NCBI RefSeq assembly: GCF_000384315.1
Contig: NZ_ARVW01000001.1
Coordinates: 6,014,157 to 6,078,156 of the forward strand
Direction: 5' to 3'
DNA length: 64,000 nt
Origin: Amycolatopsis nigrescens CSC17Ta-90
GTDB lineage: Bacteria > Actinomycetota > Actinomycetes > Mycobacteriales > Pseudonocardiaceae
Shown here: positions 8,283-16,163 of the stretch, piece after piece
How positions within the stretch are numbered: position 1 is the first letter of the stretch
Layout: each line of letters starts with the position of its first letter
Program-made: the position numbers and the translations under genes
The notes under the pieces: generated by a model
What the model was told of the DNA's origin: nothing
Databases searched by the model: none
The model's input: the letters and a program-made list of their open reading frames with translations, nothing else

Positions 8283-8308
8283 GGGGTCCGGTAGGGGACA
8301 ATGGCGGC

Positions 8309-9130
8309 ATGTCCACCCGTACCAGGATCGATGTCGAGCTGTCCCTGCAGATCACCGCGCCGGGGCCGGTGGCGCTCTCGATCGCGACCGCCGGCGCAAT
8401 CGGCGAGGGGGAGGCGGAACGGCTCGAGCTGGTGGGCAGCGCGGCGGACCCGCGGCCGCGGGTGGTGGATTTCCCGCACGGCACCAGGGTGCACTGGCTG
8501 GACCTGGCCGAGGGGGAGCTGGTCATCCAGTACCACGCGGAACGCGAGGGGCGGCCGGCGTACTCCACTGAGGCCGCGCCGGTCTCCGATGAGGACCGGA
8601 TCCTCTACACCCGGCCGAGCCGCTACTGCCCGTCCGACCGGTTCGGCGCCATCGCGTACGCCGAGTTCGGTCCGTTGCCCGGTGTGCGGGCGAAGGTGGA
8701 CGCGATCGTGCGGTACGTCGGCGAGCGGGTGAACTACGTGTCCGGCTCCAGCCGGTTCACCGACGACGCGACGGACACCCTGCTCTCCGGCGAAGGAGTC
8801 TGCCGCGATTTCGCGCATCTGTGCGTTTCGCTCTGCCGCTCCATGGACATTCCGGCGCGGTTCGTCGCGGTGTACGCGCCGGGGCTGTCCCCGATGGACT
8901 TCCACGCCGTGTTCGAGGCCGCGATCGACGGCCGCTGGTGGCTTTTCGACGCCAGCAGGCTGGCGCCGCGGCAGAGCATGATCCGGATCGCCACCGGGCG
9001 CGACGCCACCGACACCGCCTTCCTCAGCACGCTCGGCTGCGAACTGGAACTGCGCGGTACCTCGGTCACCGCGGTCGCCGAACCCGGGCTGCCCGAAGAC
9101 GACGGCAGCACACTGGTGGCACTCGCTTGA
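8309..9130 (+). CDS. Transglutaminase-like cysteine peptidase-fold protein
   Basis: A 273-residue protein with an N-terminal beta-rich region and a transglutaminase-like core holding the triad Cys165 (GEGVCRDFAH), His199 (MDFHAVFE) and Asp214 (LFDAS). Bacterial members of this family are usually proteases, peptidoglycan or peptide amidases rather than true crosslinkers. There is no signal peptide, so it is cytoplasmic. ATG 8309 lies six bases after GACAAT, consistent with a leaderless start. The gene follows the transketolase pair by 26 bases on the same strand, but functional linkage is not evident. Confidence 0.83.
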   Translation: MSTRTRIDVELSLQITAPGPVALSIATAGAIGEGEAERLELVGSAADPRPRVVDFPHGTRVHWLDLAEGELVIQYHAEREGRPAYSTEAAPVSDEDRILYTRPSRYCPSDRFGAIAYAEFGPLPGVRAKVDAIVRYVGERVNYVSGSSRFTDDATDTLLSGEGVCRDFAHLCVSLCRSMDIPARFVAVYAPGLSPMDFHAVFEAAIDGRWWLFDASRLAPRQSMIRIATGRDATDTAFLSTLGCELELRGTSVTAVAEPGLPEDDGSTLVALA

Positions 9131-9139
9131 TTTCCGCCG

Positions 9140-9265
9140 TGCGCCAACGTTCGACTCGCCCAAGCCGAACGTTCAACTCGCCGGGGCCGAACGTGGGACT
9201 CGCCGAGGCGGGCCGCGCGCCCGGCGAGTCCCACGTTCGCGCAGTGCGAGTTGAACGTTGGCGCA
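9140..9265. repeat. Nested long inverted repeat between convergent genes
   Basis: An outer 20-bp stem (9140-9159 with 9246-9265, one mismatch) encloses an inner perfect 18-bp stem (9188-9205 with 9222-9239) built on CGAACGTGGGACTCGCCG. Further partial copies of the GAACGTTCAACTCGCC type lie between. It separates two convergent genes and can act as a terminator for both, although no T-tract follows. Related sequence recurs at 33384-33536. Confidence 0.7.
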
Positions 9266-9299
9266 CCGCGAGTTCTACGTTCGGCAGTGTTCGCGGACG

Positions 9300-10478
9300 C
9301 TAGCGGAATGCGGGTAGGCCGGTGACGGCCTGGCCGAGCGAAAGCGCGTGCATCTCCTCGGTGCCCTCGTAGGTGAGCACGGTCTCCAGGTTGGCCATGT
9401 GCCGCATCACCGGGTACTCCAACGAGATGCCGTTGGCGCCGAGCATCGACCGCGCGGTGCGGGCCACCTCGATCGCGGACCGCACGTTGGCCAGCTTGCC
9501 GAAGCTGACGTGGCTCGGATGCAGGTTGCCGCCGTCCTTGAGCCTGCCGATCTGCAGCGCGACCAGGCCGGCCCGGTTCACCTCCACCAGCAGGTCGGCG
9601 AGCTTGCGCTGGGTCAGCTGGAAACCGGCCAGCGGCTTGCCGAACTGCTCGCGGCTGAGCGTGTACTCCAGCGCCGTCTCGTAGCAGCTCCGCGCCGCGC
9701 CGACCACGCCGAACAGGATGCCGTAGCGGGCCTCGTTCAGGCAGCTCAGCGGGCCCTTCAGGCCGCGGACCTCGGGGAAGGCCGCGTCGGCTGGCAGTCG
9801 CACGCCGTCCAGCACCAGCTCGGCGGTCAGCGACGCGCGCAGTGACAGCTTGTGCCCGACCTCGTTCGCGGTGAAGCCGGGCGTGTCGGTCGGCACCACG
9901 AAGCCGCGGATGCCGTCGTCGGTCTGCGCCCAGACCACCGCGACGTCCGCGACGGTGCCGTTGGTGATCCACATCTTGGTGCCGTTGAGTACCCAGTCGT
10001 CCCCGTCGCGGCGGGCGTTCGTGCGCATGCTGCCGGGGTCGCTGCCGGCGTCCGGCTCGGTCAGCCCGAAGCAGCCGAGCAACGCACCGGTCGCCATCCC
10101 GGGCAGCCACTGCTCGCGCTGCGCCTCGGAGCCCCAGCGGTGGATCGCGAACATCGCCAGCGAACCCTGCACGGAGACGAAACTGCGCAGCCCGGAGTCG
10201 ACGGCTTCCAGCTCGCGGCAGGCGATGCCGTAGGCGGTGGCGCTGGTGCCCGCGCAGCCGTAGCCCTGCAGATGCATGCCCAGCAGCCCGAGTTCGCCGA
10301 AGTCCTTGGCGAGCTCCCGCGCCGGCAGCGAACCGCTTTCGTACCACTCGGCCACCTGCGGCAGCAGGCGCTCGGTGGCATAGCCGCGCACGGTGTCCCT
10401 GATGTCGCGGTCCTCACCGGTCAGCTCGCTGTCCAGGTCGAGGAAGTCGTGCGGGTTCGGGCTGTTCTTGCTGTTCAT
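9300..10478 (-). CDS. Acyl-CoA dehydrogenase, glutaryl-CoA dehydrogenase-like
   Basis: A 392-residue flavoprotein with all acyl-CoA dehydrogenase landmarks: GCFGLTEPDAGSDP and KMWITNGTVADVAVVWA (FAD and substrate binding), YTLSREQFGKPLAGFQLTQ, and TYEGTEEMHALSLGQAVTG, where the first Glu is the catalytic base position. That last segment is characteristic of the glutaryl-CoA dehydrogenase branch. Glutaryl-CoA dehydrogenases oxidise and decarboxylate glutaryl-CoA to crotonyl-CoA in lysine or tryptophan breakdown, passing electrons to ETF. No partner genes lie nearby. It is divergent from an MFS gene. Confidence 0.85.
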   Translation of the reverse strand: MNSKNSPNPHDFLDLDSELTGEDRDIRDTVRGYATERLLPQVAEWYESGSLPARELAKDFGELGLLGMHLQGYGCAGTSATAYGIACRELEAVDSGLRSFVSVQGSLAMFAIHRWGSEAQREQWLPGMATGALLGCFGLTEPDAGSDPGSMRTNARRDGDDWVLNGTKMWITNGTVADVAVVWAQTDDGIRGFVVPTDTPGFTANEVGHKLSLRASLTAELVLDGVRLPADAAFPEVRGLKGPLSCLNEARYGILFGVVGAARSCYETALEYTLSREQFGKPLAGFQLTQRKLADLLVEVNRAGLVALQIGRLKDGGNLHPSHVSFGKLANVRSAIEVARTARSMLGANGISLEYPVMRHMANLETVLTYEGTEEMHALSLGQAVTGLPAFR

Positions 10479-10598
10479 CCTTCAGGCTCCCGACGGGTCG
10501 TCGCGCGCTGCGCTGCGCCTTGTCTGGCAGCGAACCAGAGTTCGCGCGCACCCGCCACGGCACCCCGCTGTGACCTTGCCCCCTTCACACTTAACCGC

Positions 10599-10649
10599 CC
10601 CTTAAGGCCACCTTGATGGAATCTAACGCCCCTAAGGTGGCCTTAAGGG
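10599..10649. repeat. AAGGCCACCTT-type inverted repeat in a divergent promoter region
   Basis: Perfect 16-bp arms CCCTTAAGGCCACCTT (10599-10614) and its complement (10634-10649). The same core occurs as hairpins at 47048, 49055 and 60411, where it follows genes. Here it precedes both genes, 25 bases before the MFS start, so it is not a simple terminator. Confidence 0.7.
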
Positions 10650-10673
10650 ACTTCGGGCAGCTAGAAAGATCAT

Positions 10674-11801
10674 GTGTCCCCCTTGCGTGATCGTCACTTC
10701 CGGTTGCTGCTGCTGGCGACGGTCGCGGTGTTCTCCGGTTTCGCGCTGCTGCTGTCCGTGGTGCCGCTGTGGGTGGTCCGCCAGGGCGCCGGCGAGCTCG
10801 CCGCGGGCGGCGCCACCGGCGGGTTCATGGCCACCACGGTCGCCGCCCAGCTGATCGTGCCCAAGCTGGTGGACCGGCTCGGCTACGGCCACGTCACCGG
10901 GTTCGGCGCGTTGTTCCTCGCGGTACCGGCGCCGCTGCTGATCGTGGCCACGGACTGGCCGGCGATCTGGGCAGTGTCGCTGGTCCGTGGGATCGGTTTC
11001 GGCCTGGTGACGGTCTGCGGCGCGGCGCTGGTGGCGGAGCTGCTGCCGCGCGAGACGCTGGCCAGGGGCTCCGGGTTGTACGGCGCGGCGGTCGGCCTGC
11101 CGCAACTGGTCGGCCTGCCCGCCGGCACCTGGATGGCCGAGCACTGGGGCTTCACCCCGGTGTTCCTGATCGCCGCGGCGCTGCCACTGGCCGGTCTGCT
11201 GCCGATCGCCGGGCTGCCCGCGGTCTGCCCCGCCAAGCCGCACGGCGCGCACTGGCTGTCCACAGTGGACGCGACCTGGCGGCCGTGGCTGGTACTGCTC
11301 AGCGGGGCGGTCGGCTTCGGCTCGCTGGTCACCTTCCTGCCGATCGTGCTCACCGGTTCGCCGGGGGTCGCCTCGGCCGCGCTGTTCGCCGCGGCCGCCG
11401 GGGCGCTGGTGTCCCGCTGGGCGGCCGGCCTGCTCGGCGACCGGCTGGCCGGCACCGGCCGGATGCTGCCGATCGCACTGCTGCTCACCGCGGCCGGGCT
11501 GGCCGGGGTGGCTGCGACGGTGTCCGGTGGCGGCTCCGGCTGGGTGCTGGCCGCCGTCACCGTGTTCGGCCTCGGTTTCGGCGTGCTGCAGAACGACTCG
11601 CTGGTCGCGATGTTCGCCCGCGCGCCGACCGGGCCCGCCAGTGTGGTGTGGAACGTGGCCTACGACGCGGGCACCGGCCTCGGCGCGGTGGTGGTCGGCG
11701 CGATCGTGGCCGGGGCCGGCTATCCGATCGCGTTCGGGGTGCTCGCCGCGCTGGCGGTGGTGCTGCTGCCCGCCGCGATCAGCGTGTCGCGCAGCGGTTA
11801 A
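10674..11801 (+). CDS. MFS transporter, 12 helices
   Basis: A 375-residue hydrophobic protein with about 12 helices and short loops, starting RHFRLLLLATVAVFSGFAL, a typical entry into helix 1 for small drug/metabolite MFS carriers. It starts with GTG 10674 (an ATG two bases earlier is out of frame). There is no strong ribosome site. The AAGGCCACCTT inverted repeat lies directly upstream. It ends seven bases before hisH, so it could be read through into the histidine genes, although hisH has its own -10-like element. Substrate unknown. Confidence 0.82.
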   Translation: MSPLRDRHFRLLLLATVAVFSGFALLLSVVPLWVVRQGAGELAAGGATGGFMATTVAAQLIVPKLVDRLGYGHVTGFGALFLAVPAPLLIVATDWPAIWAVSLVRGIGFGLVTVCGAALVAELLPRETLARGSGLYGAAVGLPQLVGLPAGTWMAEHWGFTPVFLIAAALPLAGLLPIAGLPAVCPAKPHGAHWLSTVDATWRPWLVLLSGAVGFGSLVTFLPIVLTGSPGVASAALFAAAAGALVSRWAAGLLGDRLAGTGRMLPIALLLTAAGLAGVAATVSGGGSGWVLAAVTVFGLGFGVLQNDSLVAMFARAPTGPASVVWNVAYDAGTGLGAVVVGAIVAGAGYPIAFGVLAALAVVLLPAAISVSRSG

Positions 11802-11807
11802 CCTGGG

Positions 11808-12440
11808 ATGGTGCCTCGTGTCGTCATTCTGGACTACGGATCCGGCAATCTCCGCTCCGCCGAACGCGCCGTGCAGCGCGTCGGCGCCGACGTCGAGGTG
11901 ACCGCGGACCCGCATGCCGCCCAGGAGGCGGACGGCCTGGTGGTGCCCGGGGTGGGCGCGTTCTCCGCGTGCATGGACGGGCTGCTCGCGGTCGGCGGGG
12001 AGAAGATCATCGGCACCAGGCTGGCCGGCGGCCGCCCGGTGCTGGGCATCTGCGTCGGCATGCAGATCCTCTTCGAACGCGGGGTGGAGCACGGCGTCGC
12101 GGCGGATGGCACCGGCGAATGGCCCGGCACCGTCGAACGCCTGCACGCGGACGTGCTGCCGCACATGGGCTGGAACACCGTGCGCGCACCGGCGGACTCC
12201 GAGCTGTTCGCCGGGCTGGACGAGGGGACCAGGTTCTACTTCGTGCACTCGTTCGCGGCCAGGCAGTGGTCGCTCGACTCCGGCCTGTCCGGCCGCCAGC
12301 CCAAGGTCACCTGGTCCAACCACGGCGAGGACTTCGTGGCGGCGGTGGAGAACGGCCCGCTGTGGGCGACCCAGTTCCACCCGGAGAAGTCCGGGGACGC
12401 CGGGGCGCACCTGCTGGAGAACTGGCTGCGCACCCTCTGA
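11808..12440 (+). CDS. hisH: Imidazole glycerol phosphate synthase, glutaminase subunit
   Basis: A 210-residue class I glutamine amidotransferase. The nucleophile is Cys82 in [12 protein letters not shown] and the His191/Glu193 pair lies in QFHPEKSG; the N-terminus [13 protein letters not shown] is characteristic. It delivers ammonia to HisF, which makes imidazole glycerol phosphate and AICAR. TAACCT at 11799-11804 lies six bases before the in-frame GTG at 11811, so a leaderless start there (one codon shorter) is possible. priA follows after 44 bases. Its partner hisF is about 19 kb away, which is unusual because these subunits are normally adjacent. The 11-bp sequence around the stop is tandemly duplicated (12431-12452). 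Confidence 0.96.
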   Translation: MVPRVVILDYGSGNLRSAERAVQRVGADVEVTADPHAAQEADGLVVPGVGAFSACMDGLLAVGGEKIIGTRLAGGRPVLGICVGMQILFERGVEHGVAADGTGEWPGTVERLHADVLPHMGWNTVRAPADSELFAGLDEGTRFYFVHSFAARQWSLDSGLSGRQPKVTWSNHGEDFVAAVENGPLWATQFHPEKSGDAGAHLLENWLRTL

Positions 12441-12472
12441 GCACCCTCTGAGCAGCACCGCGGCCGTGCTCT

Positions 12473-12478
12473 TATAGT
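12473..12478 (+). promoter_or_regulatory. -10 element for a leaderless priA transcript
   Basis: TATAGT ends six bases before the priA GTG, with no ribosome site in between. This geometry matches actinobacterial leaderless promoters. No clear -35 is visible. Confidence 0.5.
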
Positions 12479-12484
12479 GGCGCC

Positions 12485-13216
12485 GTGACCTTCACGCTCC
12501 TTCCCGCAGTTGACGTCGCCGATGGCCAGGCCGTGCGCCTGGTCCAGGGCGAGGCCGGTACCGAGAGCCACTACGGCAGCCCGCTGGACGCGGCGCTGGC
12601 CTGGCAGCGCGACGGCGCCGAGTGGATTCACCTGGTGGACCTCGACGCCGCCTTCGGCAAGGGCTCGAACCGCGAGCTGCTGGCCGAGGTGGTCGGCAAG
12701 CTGGACGTGCAGGTCGAGCTGTCCGGCGGCATCCGCGACGACGCGTCGCTGGAGGCCGCGCTGAGCACCGGCTGCCGTCGGGTGAACCTGGGCACCGCCG
12801 CGCTGGAGGATCCGGAGTGGACCGCGAAGGTGATCGCCGGCTACGGCGACCGGGTCGCGATCGGCCTCGACGTGCGGATCACCGAGGCAGGGCACCGGCT
12901 CGCCGCACGCGGCTGGACCAGGGACGGCGGGGACTTCTGGGAGGTGCTCGACCGGCTCGACCGGGACGGCGCCGAGCGCTACGTGGTCACCGACGTGAGC
13001 AAGGACGGCACCCTGCGCGGACCGAACGTCGAACTGCTGCGCGAGGTGGCTGCCCGCACCGACGCCGCGCTGATCGCTTCCGGCGGCGTGTCCAGCGTGG
13101 ACGACCTGCGCGCGCTGGCCGGGCTTTCCCGGGACGGCGTGGAAGGCGCGATTGTCGGCAAAGCGCTTTACACCGGCGCGTTCACCCTCCCCGAGGCCCT
13201 CGCCGCGGTTTCCTGA
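12485..13216 (+). CDS. priA: Phosphoribosyl isomerase A (bifunctional HisA/TrpF)
   Basis: A 243-residue TIM barrel. It opens [20 protein letters not shown] and contains [36 protein letters not shown] and IASGGVSS; the aspartates of the first and fifth of these motifs are the acid/base pair. The sequence follows the mycobacterial PriA type closely. PriA isomerises both ProFAR in histidine synthesis and phosphoribosylanthranilate in tryptophan synthesis, replacing TrpF. That matches the trp cluster in this window, which has no trpF. It begins with GTG and is probably leaderless. It ends just before a terminator-like inverted repeat. Confidence 0.95.
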   Translation: MTFTLLPAVDVADGQAVRLVQGEAGTESHYGSPLDAALAWQRDGAEWIHLVDLDAAFGKGSNRELLAEVVGKLDVQVELSGGIRDDASLEAALSTGCRRVNLGTAALEDPEWTAKVIAGYGDRVAIGLDVRITEAGHRLAARGWTRDGGDFWEVLDRLDRDGAERYVVTDVSKDGTLRGPNVELLREVAARTDAALIASGGVSSVDDLRALAGLSRDGVEGAIVGKALYTGAFTLPEALAAVS

Positions 13217-13277
13217 CCGAACGGCACGAGCGGTCCCTTCGCCACCGACGCGACCGGCGTTTTCCTTCCGCGCGATC

Positions 13278-13332
13278 CGAGCCCAACGTGACGTTCGGCT
13301 CGTTCTAGGGACCGAACGTCACGTTGGGCTCG
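13278..13332. terminator. Perfect 21-bp bidirectional hairpin
   Basis: Arms 13278-13298 and 13312-13332 (CGAGCCCAACGTGACGTTCGG and complement, given here as its limits) are perfectly complementary around a 13-base loop. It lies between the convergent priA and DHA2 transporter genes and contains the transporter stop codon (13319-13321). Confidence 0.7.
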
Positions 13333-14671
13333 TGCTGGCGCGGCGTGGCGGGCGCAGGAGGGTTGCGGAAAGGGCGGCGAGCAGGGCGAGTAGCACGGCG
13401 GCGGTGCCGACCGCGGCGGTGTAGCCGGTCTCGAAGGCTTGGTCGCGAGCCGGGCCGGCGGGCTGGTCCGGGTGGTAGCTCAGGGTCAGCACGGTGCCGA
13501 GGACCACCACGCCGAGTCCCGCGCCCAGCTCGAAAGCGGTCTCCTGGATGCCCGCCGCTTCACCGGCCTGTTCCGGCCTCGCCGCGCTCATGATCGCGTC
13601 CGCGCCGAGCGTCATCACCAGCCCGGAGCCGATTCCCGCCACGGCAAGGGAAACCACCCCGCCGGGGACGGCAAGCGCCAGTGCGAACAGGGCCAGCCCG
13701 CCGGAGATCACCCAGCGGCCGCTCCAGCGGGCGGCCAGCGCGGGCGCGGTGATCGCGCCGGCCGCATTGGCCGCCGCGATCGGCAGCATGGCCAGCCCCG
13801 CGCGCACCGGCGAGTCCCCGTCGATCAGCTGAAACCGTTGGGACAGAAGGAAGAGCAGGGCGGTATAGCAGCCGAAGCCGCCGAGCACGCAGACCGTGGC
13901 CATGGTGAACCGGCGGTCGGCGAACAGCGAAAGGTCCAGCAGCGGGTTCGCGGTCCGGCGCTGCCGCAGCACGAAGCAGCCGAGCAGCGCCACCCCGGCG
14001 AGGATCGCGGCCACCGACACGGTGTCGGCCCCGGAGTGTTCGCCGAACCGCTTCAGCGCGAAGACCGTGCCGCCGAGCCCGGCGACGGAGAGCGCGGCGC
14101 CGGCCGCGTCCCACCGTCGCGGCGCCGGGTCCCGCGACTCCGGCACCAGCCGCAGGGTGAGCACCAGCGCGACCGCGACCACCGGCACGTTGACCGCGAA
14201 CACCGAGCCCCACGGGAACCGCTGCAGCAGCAGTCCGCCGACCAGCGGGCCGATCGCCGCGCCGACGCTGTGGCTCGCCGTCCACAGCCCGATCGCGGTC
14301 GCCCGCTCGCGGTCGTCCGGGAACACCGTCCTGATGATCGACACGGTGGCCGACATGATCATCGCGGCACCGATGCCGAGCCCGGCCCGCACGGCGATCA
14401 GCGCCACCGCCGTGCTGCACGCGGTGGCCGCCGCCGATGCCAGGCCGAACACCGCGAAACCGCCGGCGAGCATGCGTTTGCGGCCGACCCGGTCGCCGAT
14501 GGTGCCGCAGCTGACCAGCAGGGCGGCGACGGTGAGCGAATAGGTGTCCACGATCCAGAGCAGCTGGCTCTGGCTCGGTCGCAGGTGCGCGGTGAGCGTC
14601 GGCACCGCGACGTGCAGCACGGTGAGATCCATCCCGACCAGCAGCAGGCTCGTGCACAGCACCCCGAGCAC
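13319..14671 (-). CDS. DHA2-family (EmrB/QacA) MFS drug exporter
   Basis: A 450-residue protein with 14 predicted helices. The N-terminal LVGMDLTVLHVAVPTL and GTIGDRVGRKRML are hallmark DHA2 motifs (D1 and A). Such pumps export drugs with proton antiport. GTG 14671 is taken as start, but the frame continues upstream without a stop through residues NPTQPVRRWA to a CTG near 14701, which looks like a natural N-terminus, so the true start may be upstream and overlap ridA. The ridA-transporter pair is divergent from an HxlR regulator, suggesting inducible export. Confidence 0.87.
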   Translation of the reverse strand: MLGVLCTSLLLVGMDLTVLHVAVPTLTAHLRPSQSQLLWIVDTYSLTVAALLVSCGTIGDRVGRKRMLAGGFAVFGLASAAATACSTAVALIAVRAGLGIGAAMIMSATVSIIRTVFPDDRERATAIGLWTASHSVGAAIGPLVGGLLLQRFPWGSVFAVNVPVVAVALVLTLRLVPESRDPAPRRWDAAGAALSVAGLGGTVFALKRFGEHSGADTVSVAAILAGVALLGCFVLRQRRTANPLLDLSLFADRRFTMATVCVLGGFGCYTALLFLLSQRFQLIDGDSPVRAGLAMLPIAAANAAGAITAPALAARWSGRWVISGGLALFALALAVPGGVVSLAVAGIGSGLVMTLGADAIMSAARPEQAGEAAGIQETAFELGAGLGVVVLGTVLTLSYHPDQPAGPARDQAFETGYTAAVGTAAVLLALLAALSATLLRPPRRASTSPT

Positions 14672-14700
14672 CGCCCACCGCCGGACCGGCTGCGTCGGGT

Positions 14701-15087
14701 TCAGGGCGCGACCGCGATCACGTCGATCTCGACCAGCCAGTCCGGCTGGGCCAGCCCGGCCACCTGGAGCAGGGTGTCGGCCGGGTAGGGCTCGGTGAAG
14801 TACTCCGCGCGCAGTTCGACGATCTTGTCCAGGTGCGCCATGTCGGTGACCATGATCGTCACCTTGACCACGTCCGCCAGGCTCGCGCCGGCCCGGCCGA
14901 GCACCGTGGCCAGGTTCGCGAATGCTTGCCGCGCTTGGGTTTCGAAGTCCGCGCCGACGGTCCTGCCCTGTTCGTCGATGCCGGCCTGGCCGGAGAGGAA
15001 GAGCAGGTTCCCGGCACGGACGCCGAGCGAGATGTTGTACGGCCGGTACCAGTCGGGGTCGCCGCCGATGCGCTGCGTGCTTGTCAT
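14701..15087 (-). CDS. RidA/YjgF-family imine deaminase-like protein
   Basis: A 128-residue protein of the YjgF/YER057c/UK114 superfamily. Conserved parts are NLLFLSGQAGIDEQG, ARQAFANLATVLGRAGASLADVVK and the C-terminal LVEIDVIAVAP; an arginine in the position used for substrate binding in classical RidA (YPARTLVEV) is replaced here by LLQVAGLAQPDWLVEI, so it belongs to a divergent subgroup. Classical RidA hydrolyses reactive enamines/imines. ATG 15087 is used; upstream codons would enter the HxlR control region. It probably shares a transcript with the DHA2 exporter. Confidence 0.82.
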   Translation of the reverse strand: MTSTQRIGGDPDWYRPYNISLGVRAGNLLFLSGQAGIDEQGRTVGADFETQARQAFANLATVLGRAGASLADVVKVTIMVTDMAHLDKIVELRAEYFTEPYPADTLLQVAGLAQPDWLVEIDVIAVAP

Positions 15088-15102
15088 GAGCACAGCCTCA
15101 GC

Positions 15103-15162
15103 GGTATGAACCAAACGGACAAGTACGGTCTTGAATGTGCGATAGTGCCGGTTTGTATACCA
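15103..15162. promoter_or_regulatory. Candidate HxlR operator region
   Basis: The divergent ridA/HxlR spacer holds an imperfect inverted repeat: GGTAT-GAA-CCAAAC (15103-15116) against GGTTTG-TATACC (15150-15161). Between them lies CAAG-TACGGT-CTTG (15119-15132), a two-arm element of the kind bound by HxlR/YodB regulators. No bound site is proven. Confidence 0.35.
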
Positions 15163-15172
15163 AGGAGGTCCG

Positions 15173-15511
15173 ATGGGTGAGCGCGTCGAGGACATGCCGG
15201 AGTACTGCACCATCGAGGCCGCGATGGAGGTGGTCGGCGGCAAGTGGAAGCTGGCCATCCTGAAGAACCTGCTGCCCGGCGTCCGGCGTTTCGGGGAGCT
15301 GAAACGGGCCATGCCGACGGTCACCGCGCGGATGCTCACCCGGCAGCTGCGCGAGCTCGAGGCGGACGGGCTGATCCGGCGCGAGGTCTACCCGGAGGTG
15401 CCGCCGAAGGTCGAGTACTCACTTACCGAGGTCGGCCGGAGCCTGGAGAAGATCGCGCTGGAACTCGAAGAGTGGGGCGCCTGGTACCGCCGACTCAGTA
15501 CTACCTCGTGA
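15173..15511 (+). CDS. HxlR-family winged-helix regulator
   Basis: A 112-residue protein with the HxlR signature: an early cysteine (Cys12 in MPEYCTIE), then VGGKWKLAILKNLLPGVRRFGELKRAMP and RMLTRQLRELEADGLIRRE. The N-terminal Cys is the conserved redox/electrophile-sensing residue in relatives such as YodB and HypR. It has a strong AAGGAGG site. It is divergent from ridA and the DHA2 exporter, its probable targets. The C-terminal TS-stop lies in the arm of a repeated inverted repeat shared with the CGNR gene. Confidence 0.9.
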   Translation: MGERVEDMPEYCTIEAAMEVVGGKWKLAILKNLLPGVRRFGELKRAMPTVTARMLTRQLRELEADGLIRREVYPEVPPKVEYSLTEVGRSLEKIALELEEWGAWYRRLSTTS

Positions 15512-15550
15512 GTGAAAAGTGTTGCTCTGGCAACGCTTTTCACTCACGAG
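15505..15550. terminator. Second copy of the stop-supplying bidirectional hairpin
   Basis: A 21-bp stem (15505-15525 with 15530-15550), loop TCTG, one G-T pair at the same position as in the copy at 1701-1746. Arms again start CTCGTGAGTGAAAA. The HxlR stop (15509-15511) and the CGNR-protein stop (15540-15542) both lie in the arms. Confidence 0.75.
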
Positions 15551-16091
15551 CGCGGCGGGCGCGGTAGGCCTGGACGGCGATCCGGTTGCCGCAGTTGCGG
15601 CCATGGCAGTAGCGCCGTGAGCCGTTGCGGGACAGGTCGACCAGCATCCGCTCGCAGTCCGGTGCCGCGCAGCGGCGGATCCGGTCCCGCCCGCTGCTGA
15701 CCAACAGGGTGGCGATCGCCATCGTGATCTCCGCGCCGACGTGGTGCACCAGCGGCGCGCCGGGGGTGTGGAAGTCGATGTGCCAGTCGAAGCCGTCGTG
15801 GTTGGTCAGCCGGGGCGTGGTACCGGCGTTCGCGATCAGCTCGTTGACCAGCTCGGCGGCGGTTTCGAAGGAGTCCGCGGTGAGCACCGCGCTCAGCCGG
15901 GTGCGCAGCCGCCGCACCGCCGCCAGATCGGCCGGGGTCGGCGGGCCGGTGTTCTTGAAGTCCAGGTCGAGCAGCAGCCGGTGCAGCTCGGCGGGATCGG
16001 TGAGCTGCTCGGTGCCGGCGATCTCGGGCGCGGTGTTCACCAGTTCGACGGCCGCGTTCGCGCCGCAGGTGATGTCATGACCAAAAAGCAT
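15540..16091 (-). CDS. ABATE/CGNR zinc-finger transcriptional regulator
   Basis: A 183-residue protein with an N-terminal ABATE domain (about residues 10-120) and a C-terminal CGNR zinc finger (about 135-180): CAAPDCERMLVDLSRNGSRR followed by YCHGRNCGNR. Such proteins are proposed stress- or ligand-responsive DNA-binding regulators. It is divergent from a CynX-type MFS gene and a 12-bp sequence (CATGACCAAAAA) occurs as an inverted pair, one next to each start, so it probably regulates that transporter. ATG 16091 is the only sensible start. Confidence 0.85.
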   Translation of the reverse strand: MLFGHDITCGANAAVELVNTAPEIAGTEQLTDPAELHRLLLDLDFKNTGPPTPADLAAVRRLRTRLSAVLTADSFETAAELVNELIANAGTTPRLTNHDGFDWHIDFHTPGAPLVHHVGAEITMAIATLLVSSGRDRIRRCAAPDCERMLVDLSRNGSRRYCHGRNCGNRIAVQAYRARRARE

Positions 16092-16150
16092 TTTGACTAG
16101 TGACTCCTTGGTGGCTAGCTTGTCATAAGCGTAACCCGTTTTTGGTCATG
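16076..16150. repeat. Inverted pair of CATGACCAAAAA sites
   Basis: CATGACCAAAAA at 16076-16087 and its exact complement TTTTTGGTCATG at 16139-16150, arms 51 bp apart. The left copy overlaps the first codons of the CGNR gene; the right one lies just before the ribosome site of the MFS gene. They look like two operator half-sites or a looping pair. Confidence 0.5.
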
Positions 16151-16163
16151 TCTGGAGGATTCG

